Positions 30,868 to 38,109 of a stretch of DNA of 38,109 nucleotides are shown piece by piece. Origin of the DNA: Crocinitomicaceae bacterium. Lineage in GTDB: Bacteria; Bacteroidota; Bacteroidia; Flavobacteriales_D; Crocinitomicaceae. Every line of letters begins with the position of its first letter. The first letter of the stretch is position 1. The DNA lies in contig JAQWHI010000007.1 of assembly GCA_029249445.1 (NCBI GenBank), positions 1-38,109 on the forward strand, written 5' to 3'. The translations under genes and the position numbers were made by a program. The notes beneath the pieces are model-generated. The model had not been told where the DNA came from and ran no database searches. It saw only the letters and a program-made list of their open reading frames with translations.

Positions 30868-31272
30868 ATGAATATTTTAGGTAAAGGCACCAAATTATAC
30901 AGCATATTCAAAATGAAGTGTCCACAATGTCAGGAGGGCGATTTTTTTGTTTCGAAACCTTATGACTTAAAGCGCGCAGGAGATGTACACAAGAAGTGCG
31001 CTCAATGTGGATTGAAGTATTCAAAAGAACCGGGATTTTATTACGGAGCGATGTATGTTTCATATGGGTTAGGAGTTGCTCTATTTGTAACCTTATGGGT
31101 GTCGTTCAATTTATTTTTTGTTGACTTTAATATTTGGGCACAAATTGCTGTCATTTGCTTTGCATCAATTGTTTTGGCGCCTTATTTTTATGCACTTTCA
31201 AAAATAATTTGGGCGCATCTTTTCATATCGGTTCAAAAAGAGTCAGATCAAAACACGGACAATTTGAACTGA
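30868..31272 (+). CDS. DUF983 membrane protein
   Basis: A small protein of 134 residues. Two CxxC pairs (MKCPQCQEGDFF and KKCAQCGLKY) form a probable zinc-ribbon-like head, followed by FYYGAMYVSYGLGVAL and two hydrophobic helices (about 60-82 and 88-110). This is the DUF983 arrangement, known in Bacteroidota and alphaproteobacteria, where the gene sometimes lies near cytochrome oxidase genes. Its function is unknown; metal or redox sensitivity through the cysteines is speculation. A palindrome-bearing promoter separates it from the Crp/Fnr gene, which raises the possibility of regulation by it. Confidence 0.85.
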   Translation: MNILGKGTKLYSIFKMKCPQCQEGDFFVSKPYDLKRAGDVHKKCAQCGLKYSKEPGFYYGAMYVSYGLGVALFVTLWVSFNLFFVDFNIWAQIAVICFASIVLAPYFYALSKIIWAHLFISVQKESDQNTDNLN

Positions 31273-31405
31273 TATTTTCGTCCCAAAGAGGAGTAAAAAC
31301 ATTATTTTTTGTCTTGAATTGCTTAGAAATTTAATTTTTACGGATAATTATCATTAGGATTTTCGGTATATTGTGTGCGGATAAAACACTTAAAATTTAA
31401 CTACT

Positions 31406-32236
31406 ATGAAAAAAATCTTACTTTCAATTGCAGTGCTTGCAACTGCTGGAGCTTTAAATGCTCAAATTTATTCATGCACTGATTCAGTTGACTTCGCAGC
31501 TTGGACATCCTATGACAATGATGGAGATGGATTTGGTTGGAGTGCAATTGATTTCACAGGGTCTACAAGTGCTCTGCAGAATTCTGTAGGAGGCGCTGCG
31601 GTTTCTTACTCTTATGACAACGCTTCTGCTTCACCACTAGCACCGGATAATGTCTTTATATCTCCTGCTGTCGATTTATCAGGCATTACAGCGTCTGCGG
31701 TCTCTTTATCATGGGAAGCTGGATCTTCTGAAACAACTGCCTCTGGGTGGTTCGAAGAAACGTATGCTGTTTATGCAGTTACAGCAGCTGACCTTCCAGG
31801 AATTATGGCTGGGAATCTTCCAACACCATTGTATAGCGGTACACTAGCTGCCGGTGAGGTAATGGAGAACCGAATTAGTGATATTAGCACTTTCATTGGT
31901 CAATCAGTATATATTGCTGTAAGGCACTACAACTGTACGGATGAGTTTAATCTAATCTTTGATAACGTTCAAGTTTCTGAAGGCGCTGCGGCATTAGTGG
32001 AAAATAAGTTAGATGCTTCTGTTTTCCCAAATCCTGCATTGGATGTACTTAATTATTCATTGAATATAAATGCTGAAACAATTGCAATCATTGGTTTGGA
32101 TGGTAAATTGATTTCATCGGAGGAAGTATCTGCTACAAGCGGAACTATCGAAGTTTCTCATTTACCAGCAGGAACTTATTTCTACGAGTTCACCTCTGCT
32201 GAGGGAACAATTAGAGATACTTTTATCAAGTACTAA
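31406..32236 (+). CDS. Secreted protein with T9SS type A C-terminal sorting domain
   Basis: The product has 276 residues. A signal peptide (MKKILLSIAVLATAGALNAQ) is followed by a cleaved-adhesin/choice-of-anchor-J-like domain at about 22-195, with features such as DNVFISPAVDLSG and LIFDNVQVSEGAA. Residues about 203-276 are a type IX sorting domain: FPNPALDVLNYSL, IGLDGKLI and a final SHLPAGTYFYEF to IRDTFIKY. It should cross the outer membrane by T9SS and be attached to or released from the surface. The lone adhesin-like domain without a peptidase suggests binding or structure, but the ligand is unknown. The gene is followed by a strong bidirectional terminator. Confidence 0.9.
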   Translation: MKKILLSIAVLATAGALNAQIYSCTDSVDFAAWTSYDNDGDGFGWSAIDFTGSTSALQNSVGGAAVSYSYDNASASPLAPDNVFISPAVDLSGITASAVSLSWEAGSSETTASGWFEETYAVYAVTAADLPGIMAGNLPTPLYSGTLAAGEVMENRISDISTFIGQSVYIAVRHYNCTDEFNLIFDNVQVSEGAAALVENKLDASVFPNPALDVLNYSLNINAETIAIIGLDGKLISSEEVSATSGTIEVSHLPAGTYFYEFTSAEGTIRDTFIKY

Positions 32237-32280
32237 GAATGAAGTTTGAAACGGTCATTGGTCATTTCAAAACAAAAAAT

Positions 32281-32314
32281 AAAATCCCTTTTCATAGCGA
32301 AAAGGGATTTTTTT
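32281..32314. terminator. Strong bidirectional terminator between the T9SS protein and aminotransferase genes
   Basis: AAAATCCCTTTTC (32281-32293) and GAAAAGGGATTTT (32299-32311) form a 13-bp perfect stem with a 5-nt loop. A run of T follows on the plus strand and a run of A precedes it, so it can stop both converging transcripts. Confidence 0.88.
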
Positions 32315-32320
32315 GTAGTA

Positions 32321-33526
32321 TTATAATCTTCTTGTAGCTCCCGGGTATATCTTTAATGCCTCTTCCAGACACTTTACAGCTTTCCTAAGAGATTCTTTAT
32401 TAAGAACATAGGCAATTCGGGCTTCCTGATTTCCCAAGCCATCAGTTGAGTAAAAGCCACTTGCAGGAGCCATCATTACTGTATCTCCGTTGTAATCAAA
32501 TTCTTCTAAGAGCCATTGACAGAACTTCTCAGCACTGTCAACAGGGAATTTTGCTACGCAGTAGAACGCACCACTAGGTTTTGGACAAAATACGCCTGGT
32601 ATTTGATTCAACCCATCAACCATAATGTTTCTTCTTTCAACATATTCCCCAACGACATTGTCAAAATAGGATTGCGGAGTATCAAGTGCAGCTTCTGCTG
32701 CGATTTGGTCTATTGTGGGTGGAGACAATCGTGCTTGTCCAAATTTTAGTGCAGCTGACATAACCTCTTTATTTTTCGAGACCATGGCACCAATTCTTGC
32801 ACCACACATAGAGTAACGTTTTGAAACAGAGTCAATCATGATTACGTTATTGTCAATTCCGTCCAAATTCATTACCGAAAATGGTGTTGCTCCATCATAG
32901 CAGAATTCACGATATACCTCGTCAGCAAATAAGAACAAATCATATGCCTTTATGATATCACGTAATTTTTCTAATTCTTTTTTGGAATATAAGTATCCGG
33001 TTGGATTTCCGGGATTACAGATGACAATTGCCTTTGTTCTTGGCGTAATTTTTTTCTCTATTTCTTCAACTGGAGGCAGAGCAAATCCATCTTCAATATT
33101 TGCTGTTACTGGAACAACATTTAGGCCTGCTGCCACTGCAAAACCATTGTAATTCGCATAAAAGGGTTCTGGGATGATTACCTCGTCATTGGGATCACAA
33201 GTTGACATGAATCCAAAAGTGAGCGCTTCTGATCCTCCAGTTGTCACAAGTATGTTGTCATATTCTACATCAATTCCTACATTCTTATAATAGTTTGATA
33301 GACGCTCTCTGTAAGATTGAAATCCAGCTGAATGACTATATTCAATTACTGTCCTATCTATGTTTTTAATTGCCTTTAAGGCAGCTTCTGGAGTTTCAAT
33401 ATCCGGTTGACCGATGTTCAGGTGAAATACTGATTTCCCACTTGATTTTGCCTTTTCTGCATAAGGAACCAATTTACGGATTGGAGACTCAGGCATTGTT
33501 ACGGCTTTACTAGATATATTCGGCAT
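32321..33526 (-). CDS. Pyridoxal-phosphate aminotransferase (class I/II, aspartate aminotransferase-like)
   Basis: The product has 401 residues with a fold type I layout. LNIGQPDIETPEAALKAI is the N-terminal substrate region; VTTGGSEALTFGF, AIVICNPGNPTGYLYS and LFLFADEVYREFCYDG are the cofactor-binding segments. The PLP lysine is K236 in DSVSKRYSMCGARIGAM, and the C-terminal Arg region is NQEARIAYVL. It transfers amino groups between an amino acid and a 2-oxoacid, and aspartate is the likely but unproven donor. It is cytoplasmic and transcribed alone. A TATTTTTG box lies 16 nt before its ATG and a strong terminator lies just after its stop. Confidence 0.9.
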   Translation of the reverse strand: MPNISSKAVTMPESPIRKLVPYAEKAKSSGKSVFHLNIGQPDIETPEAALKAIKNIDRTVIEYSHSAGFQSYRERLSNYYKNVGIDVEYDNILVTTGGSEALTFGFMSTCDPNDEVIIPEPFYANYNGFAVAAGLNVVPVTANIEDGFALPPVEEIEKKITPRTKAIVICNPGNPTGYLYSKKELEKLRDIIKAYDLFLFADEVYREFCYDGATPFSVMNLDGIDNNVIMIDSVSKRYSMCGARIGAMVSKNKEVMSAALKFGQARLSPPTIDQIAAEAALDTPQSYFDNVVGEYVERRNIMVDGLNQIPGVFCPKPSGAFYCVAKFPVDSAEKFCQWLLEEFDYNGDTVMMAPASGFYSTDGLGNQEARIAYVLNKESLRKAVKCLEEALKIYPGATRRL

Positions 33527-33542
33527 AGAATTAAAATTTTAG

Positions 33543-33550
33543 CAAAAATA
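33543..33550 (-). promoter_or_regulatory. Candidate -7 box for the aminotransferase gene
   Basis: The minus strand reads TATTTTTG, matching TAnnTTTG, 16 nt before the ATG at 33526. No -33 element is obvious in the AT-rich spacer. Confidence 0.35.
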
Positions 33551-33680
33551 ACAAAAACCTATAGCATTACTGACAGAAAATAGAGTCTACTTTTCAACCC
33601 TTATGGGATTACTATATCGATTGCCTCGCTCAAGTTAGAGTGTGCTGTTTGAGCTCTTAAAAATACCCTATCTTTAAAGG

Positions 33681-34439
33681 ATGAAGTGTTTTATAATTTG
33701 TTTTTTGTTTGTATTGATTTCTTGTGACAGCGAATCCAAAAAAAAAGATTCGGTTAAACCTAATTCAATTTTGGAAGAACCAATTTCTGTGGCACCTGAT
33801 TTAATGTCTGATTCCATCATTCAATTGTATCATGCGATTGGTTTATACCGCATGGATGACAGTAGAATTATTGTCGATCTACGATATGCTACAGAGAATA
33901 ATTTTCTTGGAATTGTACTTTATGACACCTTGAGTGAATTGTACTTGCAAGAAGAGGTAATTCAACGTTTGAGTAGGTGTCAAGATTATTTAGACTCGCT
34001 TCATTTTGGGATTCGATTGAAGGTTTTTGATGGTGCACGTCCTCTTGAGGTGCAGCGTGAAATGTGGCTGGCATTGGACACTATTCCTCCAGGTGAACGT
34101 GGGAAGTTCGTTTCAAATCCAAAATTTGGATCTGTACATAATTTTGGGGCAGCAGTTGATGTAACGGTATGTGATTCATTGGGCAATGAGCTCGATATGG
34201 GAGCCGGCTATGACGACTTTAGAGCGATTGCTTTTCCAAGTAAGGAGTCTTATTTTTTGAAGACCGGCGCATTGTCAAAAAAACAATTTGAGAATCGCCA
34301 ACTGTTAAGATCGGCCATGAAATTTCAAAATTTCTCCACCATTCCGAGCGAATGGTGGCATTTTAACGCCTATTCAAGACGTTCCGCTCAAAATAAATTT
34401 AAGATATTGCTGAATGAGTCTGGTAGTCACAGCGACTGA
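33681..34439 (+). CDS. D-alanyl-D-alanine dipeptidase-like lipoprotein (M15, VanX family)
   Basis: The product has 252 residues. MKCFIICFLFVLISCDSE is a lipoprotein signal with lipobox LISC, so the mature protein should be anchored to a membrane facing the periplasm or the surface. The M15D zinc peptidase motifs are present: SVHNFGAAVDVT with H153 and D160, and SEWWHF with the catalytic E224 and H227. FDGARPLEVQREMW matches VanX-type proteins. It should cleave D-Ala-D-Ala dipeptide. Outside the vancomycin gene cluster such enzymes usually recycle peptidoglycan, and no vanH or vanA lies nearby, so a resistance role is not implied. It converges with the GNAT gene with a 32-nt gap. Confidence 0.9.
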   Translation: MKCFIICFLFVLISCDSESKKKDSVKPNSILEEPISVAPDLMSDSIIQLYHAIGLYRMDDSRIIVDLRYATENNFLGIVLYDTLSELYLQEEVIQRLSRCQDYLDSLHFGIRLKVFDGARPLEVQREMWLALDTIPPGERGKFVSNPKFGSVHNFGAAVDVTVCDSLGNELDMGAGYDDFRAIAFPSKESYFLKTGALSKKQFENRQLLRSAMKFQNFSTIPSEWWHFNAYSRRSAQNKFKILLNESGSHSD

Positions 34440-34471
34440 AATTATAATTAGTTGTCTAATTGATTTGGCCA

Positions 34472-34909
34472 TTACCTTACTTTGGATTTGTCTAAAACAT
34501 TGATAAAATGAAAACCACGGGGAATATAATTCTGTGCATAAAAGAATTTATGAGCTTCAAAATTATCCGAATAAGAATCTAATGCGAGCATGGTGCAGTT
34601 CATTTTTTTCGCTTTTGTTTCACAATATGCAAACAGTTTCTTTCCAATGCCGCTGCGTTGATAATCTTTCGACACCACAACATTATCCAATTCCATGTAT
34701 TTACCGCACCAAAGCTTCGACCCAATCCAATAGCCCGTGAGACCAACACAGCGAGTGCCATCAAAAATACCAACTTGTCCATAGTTATTCGAGAGCATCG
34801 TGTCTAGTTCGTTCTCGTATTCTTTGAATGTGAGATTTGGATATACTTCTAATAGTAATGCATGATTTTCAAGCATTTCTTTTTTAGAGGTTAATTCTCG
34901 TAGCATCAT
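34472..34909 (-). CDS. GNAT family N-acetyltransferase
   Basis: The product has 145 residues and is a single GNAT domain. MELDNVVVSKDYQRSGIGKK carries the acetyl-CoA pyrophosphate-binding motif Q-R-x-G-x-G, followed by LFAYCETKAKKMNCTMLALD and a C-terminal FYAQNYIPRGFHFINV strand. It transfers an acetyl group to an amine, but the acceptor is unknown. The ATG (34909) lies immediately after the stop codon of the S9 peptidase gene, without any spacer, so the two genes must be co-transcribed. Co-expression with a peptidase could hint at peptide or amino-acid acetylation, but that is inference. Confidence 0.9.
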   Translation of the reverse strand: MMLRELTSKKEMLENHALLLEVYPNLTFKEYENELDTMLSNNYGQVGIFDGTRCVGLTGYWIGSKLWCGKYMELDNVVVSKDYQRSGIGKKLFAYCETKAKKMNCTMLALDSYSDNFEAHKFFYAQNYIPRGFHFINVLDKSKVR

Positions 34910-37279
34910 TTATTCTTTGGTTTTAATTAATTCTTCCTGAAATAGTTCATAGATACGTCGATATTCGTCTGTCCATGAACTTGCTGTTTTGAATCCATGG
35001 GCTTCAATTGGATATACTGCGAGCTCCCAATTTTTCTTGCCCAATTCAATAAAGCGTTGAGAAAGTCTGACAACATCCTGAAATTGTACGTTGTCATCAA
35101 CCATTCCGTGGAGCATGATTAATCGATCCTCTAGGTTTTCTGCAAAGTAGATGGGAGAACTTTTTTTATACGCTTCTGGGTCTGTTCCGGGATAGTTCAG
35201 AATGTTACTGGTGTATTCATGATTGTAGTGCGACCAATCTGTTACAGATCGCAATGCAGCACCAGCCTTAAATTTTCCGGGCTCTGTGAGTAACGCCATC
35301 AATGTAATGAACCCACCATAGGAACCTCCGTATATTCCAACACGGTTTGAATCTATATCCAAGGAGTCAATAAGGAATTTTCGTCCATCGAGTTGATCTG
35401 AAAGATCTTTTCCACCCATATGCCGATAAATCGCTGTTCGGTGATCTCTACCATAACCTTTACTTGCTCTGTAGTCGATATCAATAATTGTATATCCATT
35501 GTCTCGAAGAAGGTTGTGAAACATGTATTCTCGAAAGTAACTACTCCAAAAATTATGGGCATTTTGCAAATATCCGGCACCGTGAACAAAGACAATTGCA
35601 GCTCCATTTGTTTCTGTTTCTTCAGGAATATAAAGTCTTGCATTTACGTTAGTCCCATCCGCTGATTTGAAGTTGATGATTTCTGGCGAATACCAATCAT
35701 AGCTGTTGAATTCTTTCGAAGTTGAATTGGTTATTTTTTTAGGTTCTGCATTGGGCTTGTTTTTTGCCAAATACAGTTCCCAAGGTTGTGTGCTTGAAGA
35801 ATAGCGAATGGCTAAGTATTCTTCATTCGGTGAGACGGCAACTTCATAATTTCCTGTAGATTCCAAAATTGGCACCAATTCATGTTTCTTAATGTTGAGA
35901 TGATAAAATCCGCGGTTTCCAGGATGTTTTTTGTTTGCAGTAATGTAAAATTTGGTACCATTATTATTGAGTTTTACATCGTGAACTTCCCATTTCCCCG
36001 AAGTTATGGCTCTTTTTTCTGTTGATACAGTATTGATTGTATACAAGTGTGAATATCCTGTTTCTTCTGATTGAAAATAAATTGTTTCATTGTCATGAAG
36101 CCAACCGAGGGTTCCAGTTGCCATATTCCATCCTGAAATTCCAGGACCTCCTATCCATGCTTCATCATGCTGACGTTCGAGTTCCTTTAACTTTCCTGTT
36201 TCCAGATCAAGTGAAACAATCCACCGGTCTTTATTGTCATAGCTCCGAATATCGAAAACATTTTGAGTACCATTCGGAGAAAATAGAATTCTGTGCATGA
36301 TTATTTTCCGGTTCGAGTCAAACAGTTGAGTCGTATCTCCGTAGTCTGAAAAATAAGCTGATTTTTTTCGAATGTTTGTGAGATCAGAAAAGTTTACAAA
36401 GTAGATGCTATTTTTCTCAACGCTATATACTCCCAACTTATGGGTCGGGTCCTCGTCGGATACTTTTCTTCTTGCATTTGTTATAAATGTGTGCCCATCG
36501 CGTGCAATATGATGCTCAACATGTGTTTTTTTTGATTTAGGGTAGTCATCGTAACGAAACGTAAAGAACTTCATGTTTGGTGTAATCTGAATATTACTGA
36601 CCGTATAGTCTTTGCAATATATTGTTGGGGTTTCGCTTTTCCAGATTTTATTTTGCGAATTGTTCCATTCTTCTTTCATTGCGTTCTGCTGATGAAATTG
36701 GAACAATTCCAACTCTTCTTGTTCGAGATAGGTTGGTACTGCATCTGATAGTTCTGATTTCTTCTCGAATCTTAGCACAATTGCTGTACTCCCTTTTCTT
36801 GCATCGTACTGATAGATATCGTTATTGATTTGAAAGTAAACCAACGATCTGTCTTTTACGCGCATTACATTTCTGATTCTTCCGTGTGGTTTTAAAATTA
36901 AGGCAGCAGATTTACTGAATATATTGTATGAATATAACGCTCCATCTTTTGCATAAAATTCAGTTTCTGAATAATATTTTTCGTTTAAAAAACGATCAGT
37001 GTTTGTCGTATAAAATTCAGGAGTGATCACAAAAGGGACTTTATCATTCAATTGATAGCCATATTCTATTGATCCTTGGGTATTGCTCGGATTCCAGTTA
37101 AAAAGAATTGTTTTACTGTCGCGACACCATCGAATTTGTCCTGGTTGATGTCCGATAAATGCATTACCTTTCATAATTTCTGAAAGCTTTAATGCTGATT
37201 TATTGTCAATTTCTTGCGCATTCAAATGCAGTTTAAATAAAATAATTATCGAAATTAAAATCAAATGTTTTATGGGCAT
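34910..37279 (-). CDS. S9 family prolyl oligopeptidase-type peptidase (DPP IV-like)
   Basis: The product has 789 residues. A signal peptide (MPIKHLILISIIILFKLHLNAQ) is followed by an N-terminal beta-propeller (about 40-525) and a C-terminal alpha/beta-hydrolase domain (about 530-789). The triad is visible: S653 in YGGSYGGF, D728 in HGMVDDNV and H761 in IEAHGF. Family members remove dipeptides, often after proline, from peptides in the periplasm or outside the cell. No T9SS sorting domain is present, so it is probably periplasmic. The GNAT gene follows directly. The gene is divergent from rpsP, with 207 bp between them. Confidence 0.93.
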   Translation of the reverse strand: MPIKHLILISIIILFKLHLNAQEIDNKSALKLSEIMKGNAFIGHQPGQIRWCRDSKTILFNWNPSNTQGSIEYGYQLNDKVPFVITPEFYTTNTDRFLNEKYYSETEFYAKDGALYSYNIFSKSAALILKPHGRIRNVMRVKDRSLVYFQINNDIYQYDARKGSTAIVLRFEKKSELSDAVPTYLEQEELELFQFHQQNAMKEEWNNSQNKIWKSETPTIYCKDYTVSNIQITPNMKFFTFRYDDYPKSKKTHVEHHIARDGHTFITNARRKVSDEDPTHKLGVYSVEKNSIYFVNFSDLTNIRKKSAYFSDYGDTTQLFDSNRKIIMHRILFSPNGTQNVFDIRSYDNKDRWIVSLDLETGKLKELERQHDEAWIGGPGISGWNMATGTLGWLHDNETIYFQSEETGYSHLYTINTVSTEKRAITSGKWEVHDVKLNNNGTKFYITANKKHPGNRGFYHLNIKKHELVPILESTGNYEVAVSPNEEYLAIRYSSSTQPWELYLAKNKPNAEPKKITNSTSKEFNSYDWYSPEIINFKSADGTNVNARLYIPEETETNGAAIVFVHGAGYLQNAHNFWSSYFREYMFHNLLRDNGYTIIDIDYRASKGYGRDHRTAIYRHMGGKDLSDQLDGRKFLIDSLDIDSNRVGIYGGSYGGFITLMALLTEPGKFKAGAALRSVTDWSHYNHEYTSNILNYPGTDPEAYKKSSPIYFAENLEDRLIMLHGMVDDNVQFQDVVRLSQRFIELGKKNWELAVYPIEAHGFKTASSWTDEYRRIYELFQEELIKTKE

Positions 37280-37413
37280 GTTTTTTCAATTTGAGAAGTG
37301 AATATACACAATGTGTTTTGATTGGGAATGAGGAGAGCAGTGTATCTGATCATCTGTATGTTCGTTGAATGTATTATTTTTACATTCTCTGTGGAATTTA
37401 TCCAAATTAGTAT

Positions 37414-37421
37414 TAACTTTG
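37414..37421 (+). promoter_or_regulatory. Candidate -7 box for rpsP
   Basis: TAACTTTG matches TAnnTTTG. It predicts transcription from about 37425, leaving a leader of about 60 nt before the ATG. The -33 element is not clear. Confidence 0.5.
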
Positions 37422-37424
37422 CAC

Positions 37425-37486
37425 CCCGCCTCGTGAAGGTGGAATTATTATTAATCAGGGTTTTGTACCCAAACAATAAGTAAACT
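37425..37486 (+). promoter_or_regulatory. Putatively structured rpsP leader
   Basis: Two small hairpins can form in the predicted leader. The first is CCGCCT (37426-37431) with AGGTGG (37437-37442), including one G-U pair, around a CGTGA loop. The second is GGGT (37458-37461) with ACCC (37467-37470) around a TTTGT loop. Ribosomal protein leaders often carry binding sites for autoregulation. I cannot test covariation, so this is a lead only. Confidence 0.35.
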
Positions 37487-38109
37487 ATGGCAACTAAAAT
37501 TAGATTGCAAAGACACGGTAAGAAAGGAAAGCCTTTCTTCCACATCGTAGCTGCAGACAGCAGAGCAAAGAGGGACGGACGTTTCATCGAGAAATTAGGA
37601 ACGTACAATCCAAACACAAATCCAGCAACAATTGATTTGAATTTTGACGAAACCTTAAAGTGGGTTCAAACAGGTGCTGAGATGACGGATACTGCACGAG
37701 CAATTCTCTCTTACAAAGGGATCCTTTACAAAAACCATTTGATCAAAGGTATTGCGAAAGGAGCATTAACTGAAGAGCAAGTCGAAGAACGATTTGCAAA
37801 ATGGCTCGATGAAAAGGCTGGAAAAGTTACCTTGAAAAAAGAAAAATTAGAAAAATCAGCTGAAAAAACAAAAGCAGATAAGATGAAATCGGAAGCGGAA
37901 GTTTCAGCAGCAAGAGCGAAAGAAATTGAAGCGAAAAATACTCCGGAAGTAGAGGAAGCTCCGGCAGAAGAAGCAGCAGCACCTGAGGCAGAAGCTCCAG
38001 CGGATGCACCAGCAGCAGAAGCAGCAGCACCTGAGGCAGAAGCTCTAGCGGATGCACCAGCAGCAGAAGCAGCAGCACCTGAGGCAGAAGCTCCAGCGGA
38101 TACACCAGC
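37487..38109 (+). CDS. rpsP: 30S ribosomal protein S16 with long C-terminal extension (3' end outside window)
   Basis: The gene starts at ATG 37487 ([20 protein letters not shown]) and is still open at the last base, giving 207 residues so far. Residues 1-85 are the S16 core ([35 protein letters not shown]), a component needed for 30S assembly. Residues about 86-155 are a Lys/Glu-rich helix, and from 156 on the chain is an Ala/Glu/Pro tail built of 16-residue repeats. S16 in most bacteria is about 80-90 residues. Bacteroidota S16 proteins often carry extensions, but repeats of this regularity are noteworthy. rimM or trmD, common neighbours, would lie beyond the window. Confidence 0.95.
   Translation, partial: MATKIRLQRHGKKGKPFFHIVAADSRAKRDGRFIEKLGTYNPNTNPATIDLNFDETLKWVQTGAEMTDTARAILSYKGILYKNHLIKGIAKGALTEEQVEERFAKWLDEKAGKVTLKKEKLEKSAEKTKADKMKSEAEVSAARAKEIEAKNTPEVEEAPAEEAAAPEAEAPADAPAAEAAAPEAEALADAPAAEAAAPEAEAPADTP
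37976..38109 (+). repeat. rpsP: 48-bp tandem repeat in the rpsP tail
   Basis: Copies begin at 37976, 38024 and 38072 (the last cut by the window end). Each encodes [16 protein letters not shown]. Copy 2 has CTA for CCA (P to L) and copy 3 has ACA for GCA (A to T). The near-identity at DNA level indicates recent expansion, or a region prone to assembly collapse. Confidence 0.9.

Noticed and set aside
33681..34439. Vancomycin-resistance cluster
   Set aside because: Only the VanX-like gene is present. No vanH, vanA or vanRS is nearby, and the signal peptide points to cell wall recycling or digestion.
34446..34461. Hairpin AATTAG-TTGT-CTAATT between the VanX-like and GNAT genes as a terminator
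   Set aside because: The stem is six mostly A-T pairs and no T run follows on either strand.
37827..38105. Minus-strand open frame rich in Leu/Pro with a repeating [11 protein letters not shown] pattern
   Set aside because: It is the antisense of the repeat-bearing rpsP tail. The low-complexity repeat keeps the opposite frame open; it has no family resemblance or start signal.
37976..38109. Repeats that could be mistaken for a CRISPR array
   Set aside because: The units are contiguous without spacers, and they translate in frame as part of S16.

Overview
The window is chromosomal DNA from a member of the Bacteroidota, most likely order Flavobacteriales. The evidence is the gliding-motility transporter genes gldF and gldG, a protein with a type IX secretion (T9SS) C-terminal sorting domain, bacillithiol genes (bshC, bshB1), a fused ResB/CcsA cytochrome c maturation protein, a TonB-dependent receptor, a DUF5916 outer-membrane protein, and repeated TAnnTTTG promoter boxes of the Bacteroidota type. 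The DNA is AT-rich and gene-dense. I see no prophage, insertion sequence, CRISPR array, rRNA or tRNA.

Bases 1-3550: the frameshifted tail of a large helix-hairpin-helix protein, then a minus-strand group with a NYN/OST-HTH protein, dnaX and a cyclophilin. dnaX is split into two frames at a run of ten A residues. Frame 0 encodes a gamma-like protein; the tau C-terminal part lies in the -1 frame behind an A-AAA-AAG heptamer. Bases 3550-10510 (plus): bshC, a TonB-dependent receptor and a CBM9/DUF5916 protein. Bases 10580-15400 (minus): gldF, gldG, a DUF4340 protein and dnaN. Bases 15700-19800: a methyltransferase, a minus-strand SAM hydroxide adenosyltransferase/ABM-domain pair, a PhoH-type ATPase and purC. 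Bases 19800-27000: a large AsmA-like protein (minus) diverging from the ccsBA fusion, which is followed 2 nt later by bshB1. Bases 26970-29690 (minus): a cysteine desulfurase, a family 4 glycosyltransferase and a Gre-like factor, tightly packed. Bases 30058-32236 (plus): a Crp/Fnr regulator, a DUF983 protein and a T9SS cargo protein. Bases 32300-37280: an aminotransferase, a VanX-like lipoprotein, a GNAT acetyltransferase and an S9 peptidase. The window ends inside rpsP, whose product carries a repeat-bearing acidic/alanine-rich tail.

Most of the content is housekeeping: replication (dnaX, dnaN), purine synthesis (purC), translation (rpsP), thiol and redox metabolism (bshC, bshB1, cysteine desulfurase, ccsBA), and envelope or surface functions. 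I found no clearly new multi-gene system. The observation most worth testing is the dnaX slippery site, where tau appears to need a -1 shift or transcript slippage, the reverse of E. coli. The main competing explanation is a missing base in the assembly, and a second apparent one-base deletion near base 299 makes that alternative serious. Other points of interest are promoter boxes almost touching start codons, a structured rpsP leader, and TTGTTRCAA motifs on both sides of the Crp/Fnr gene.
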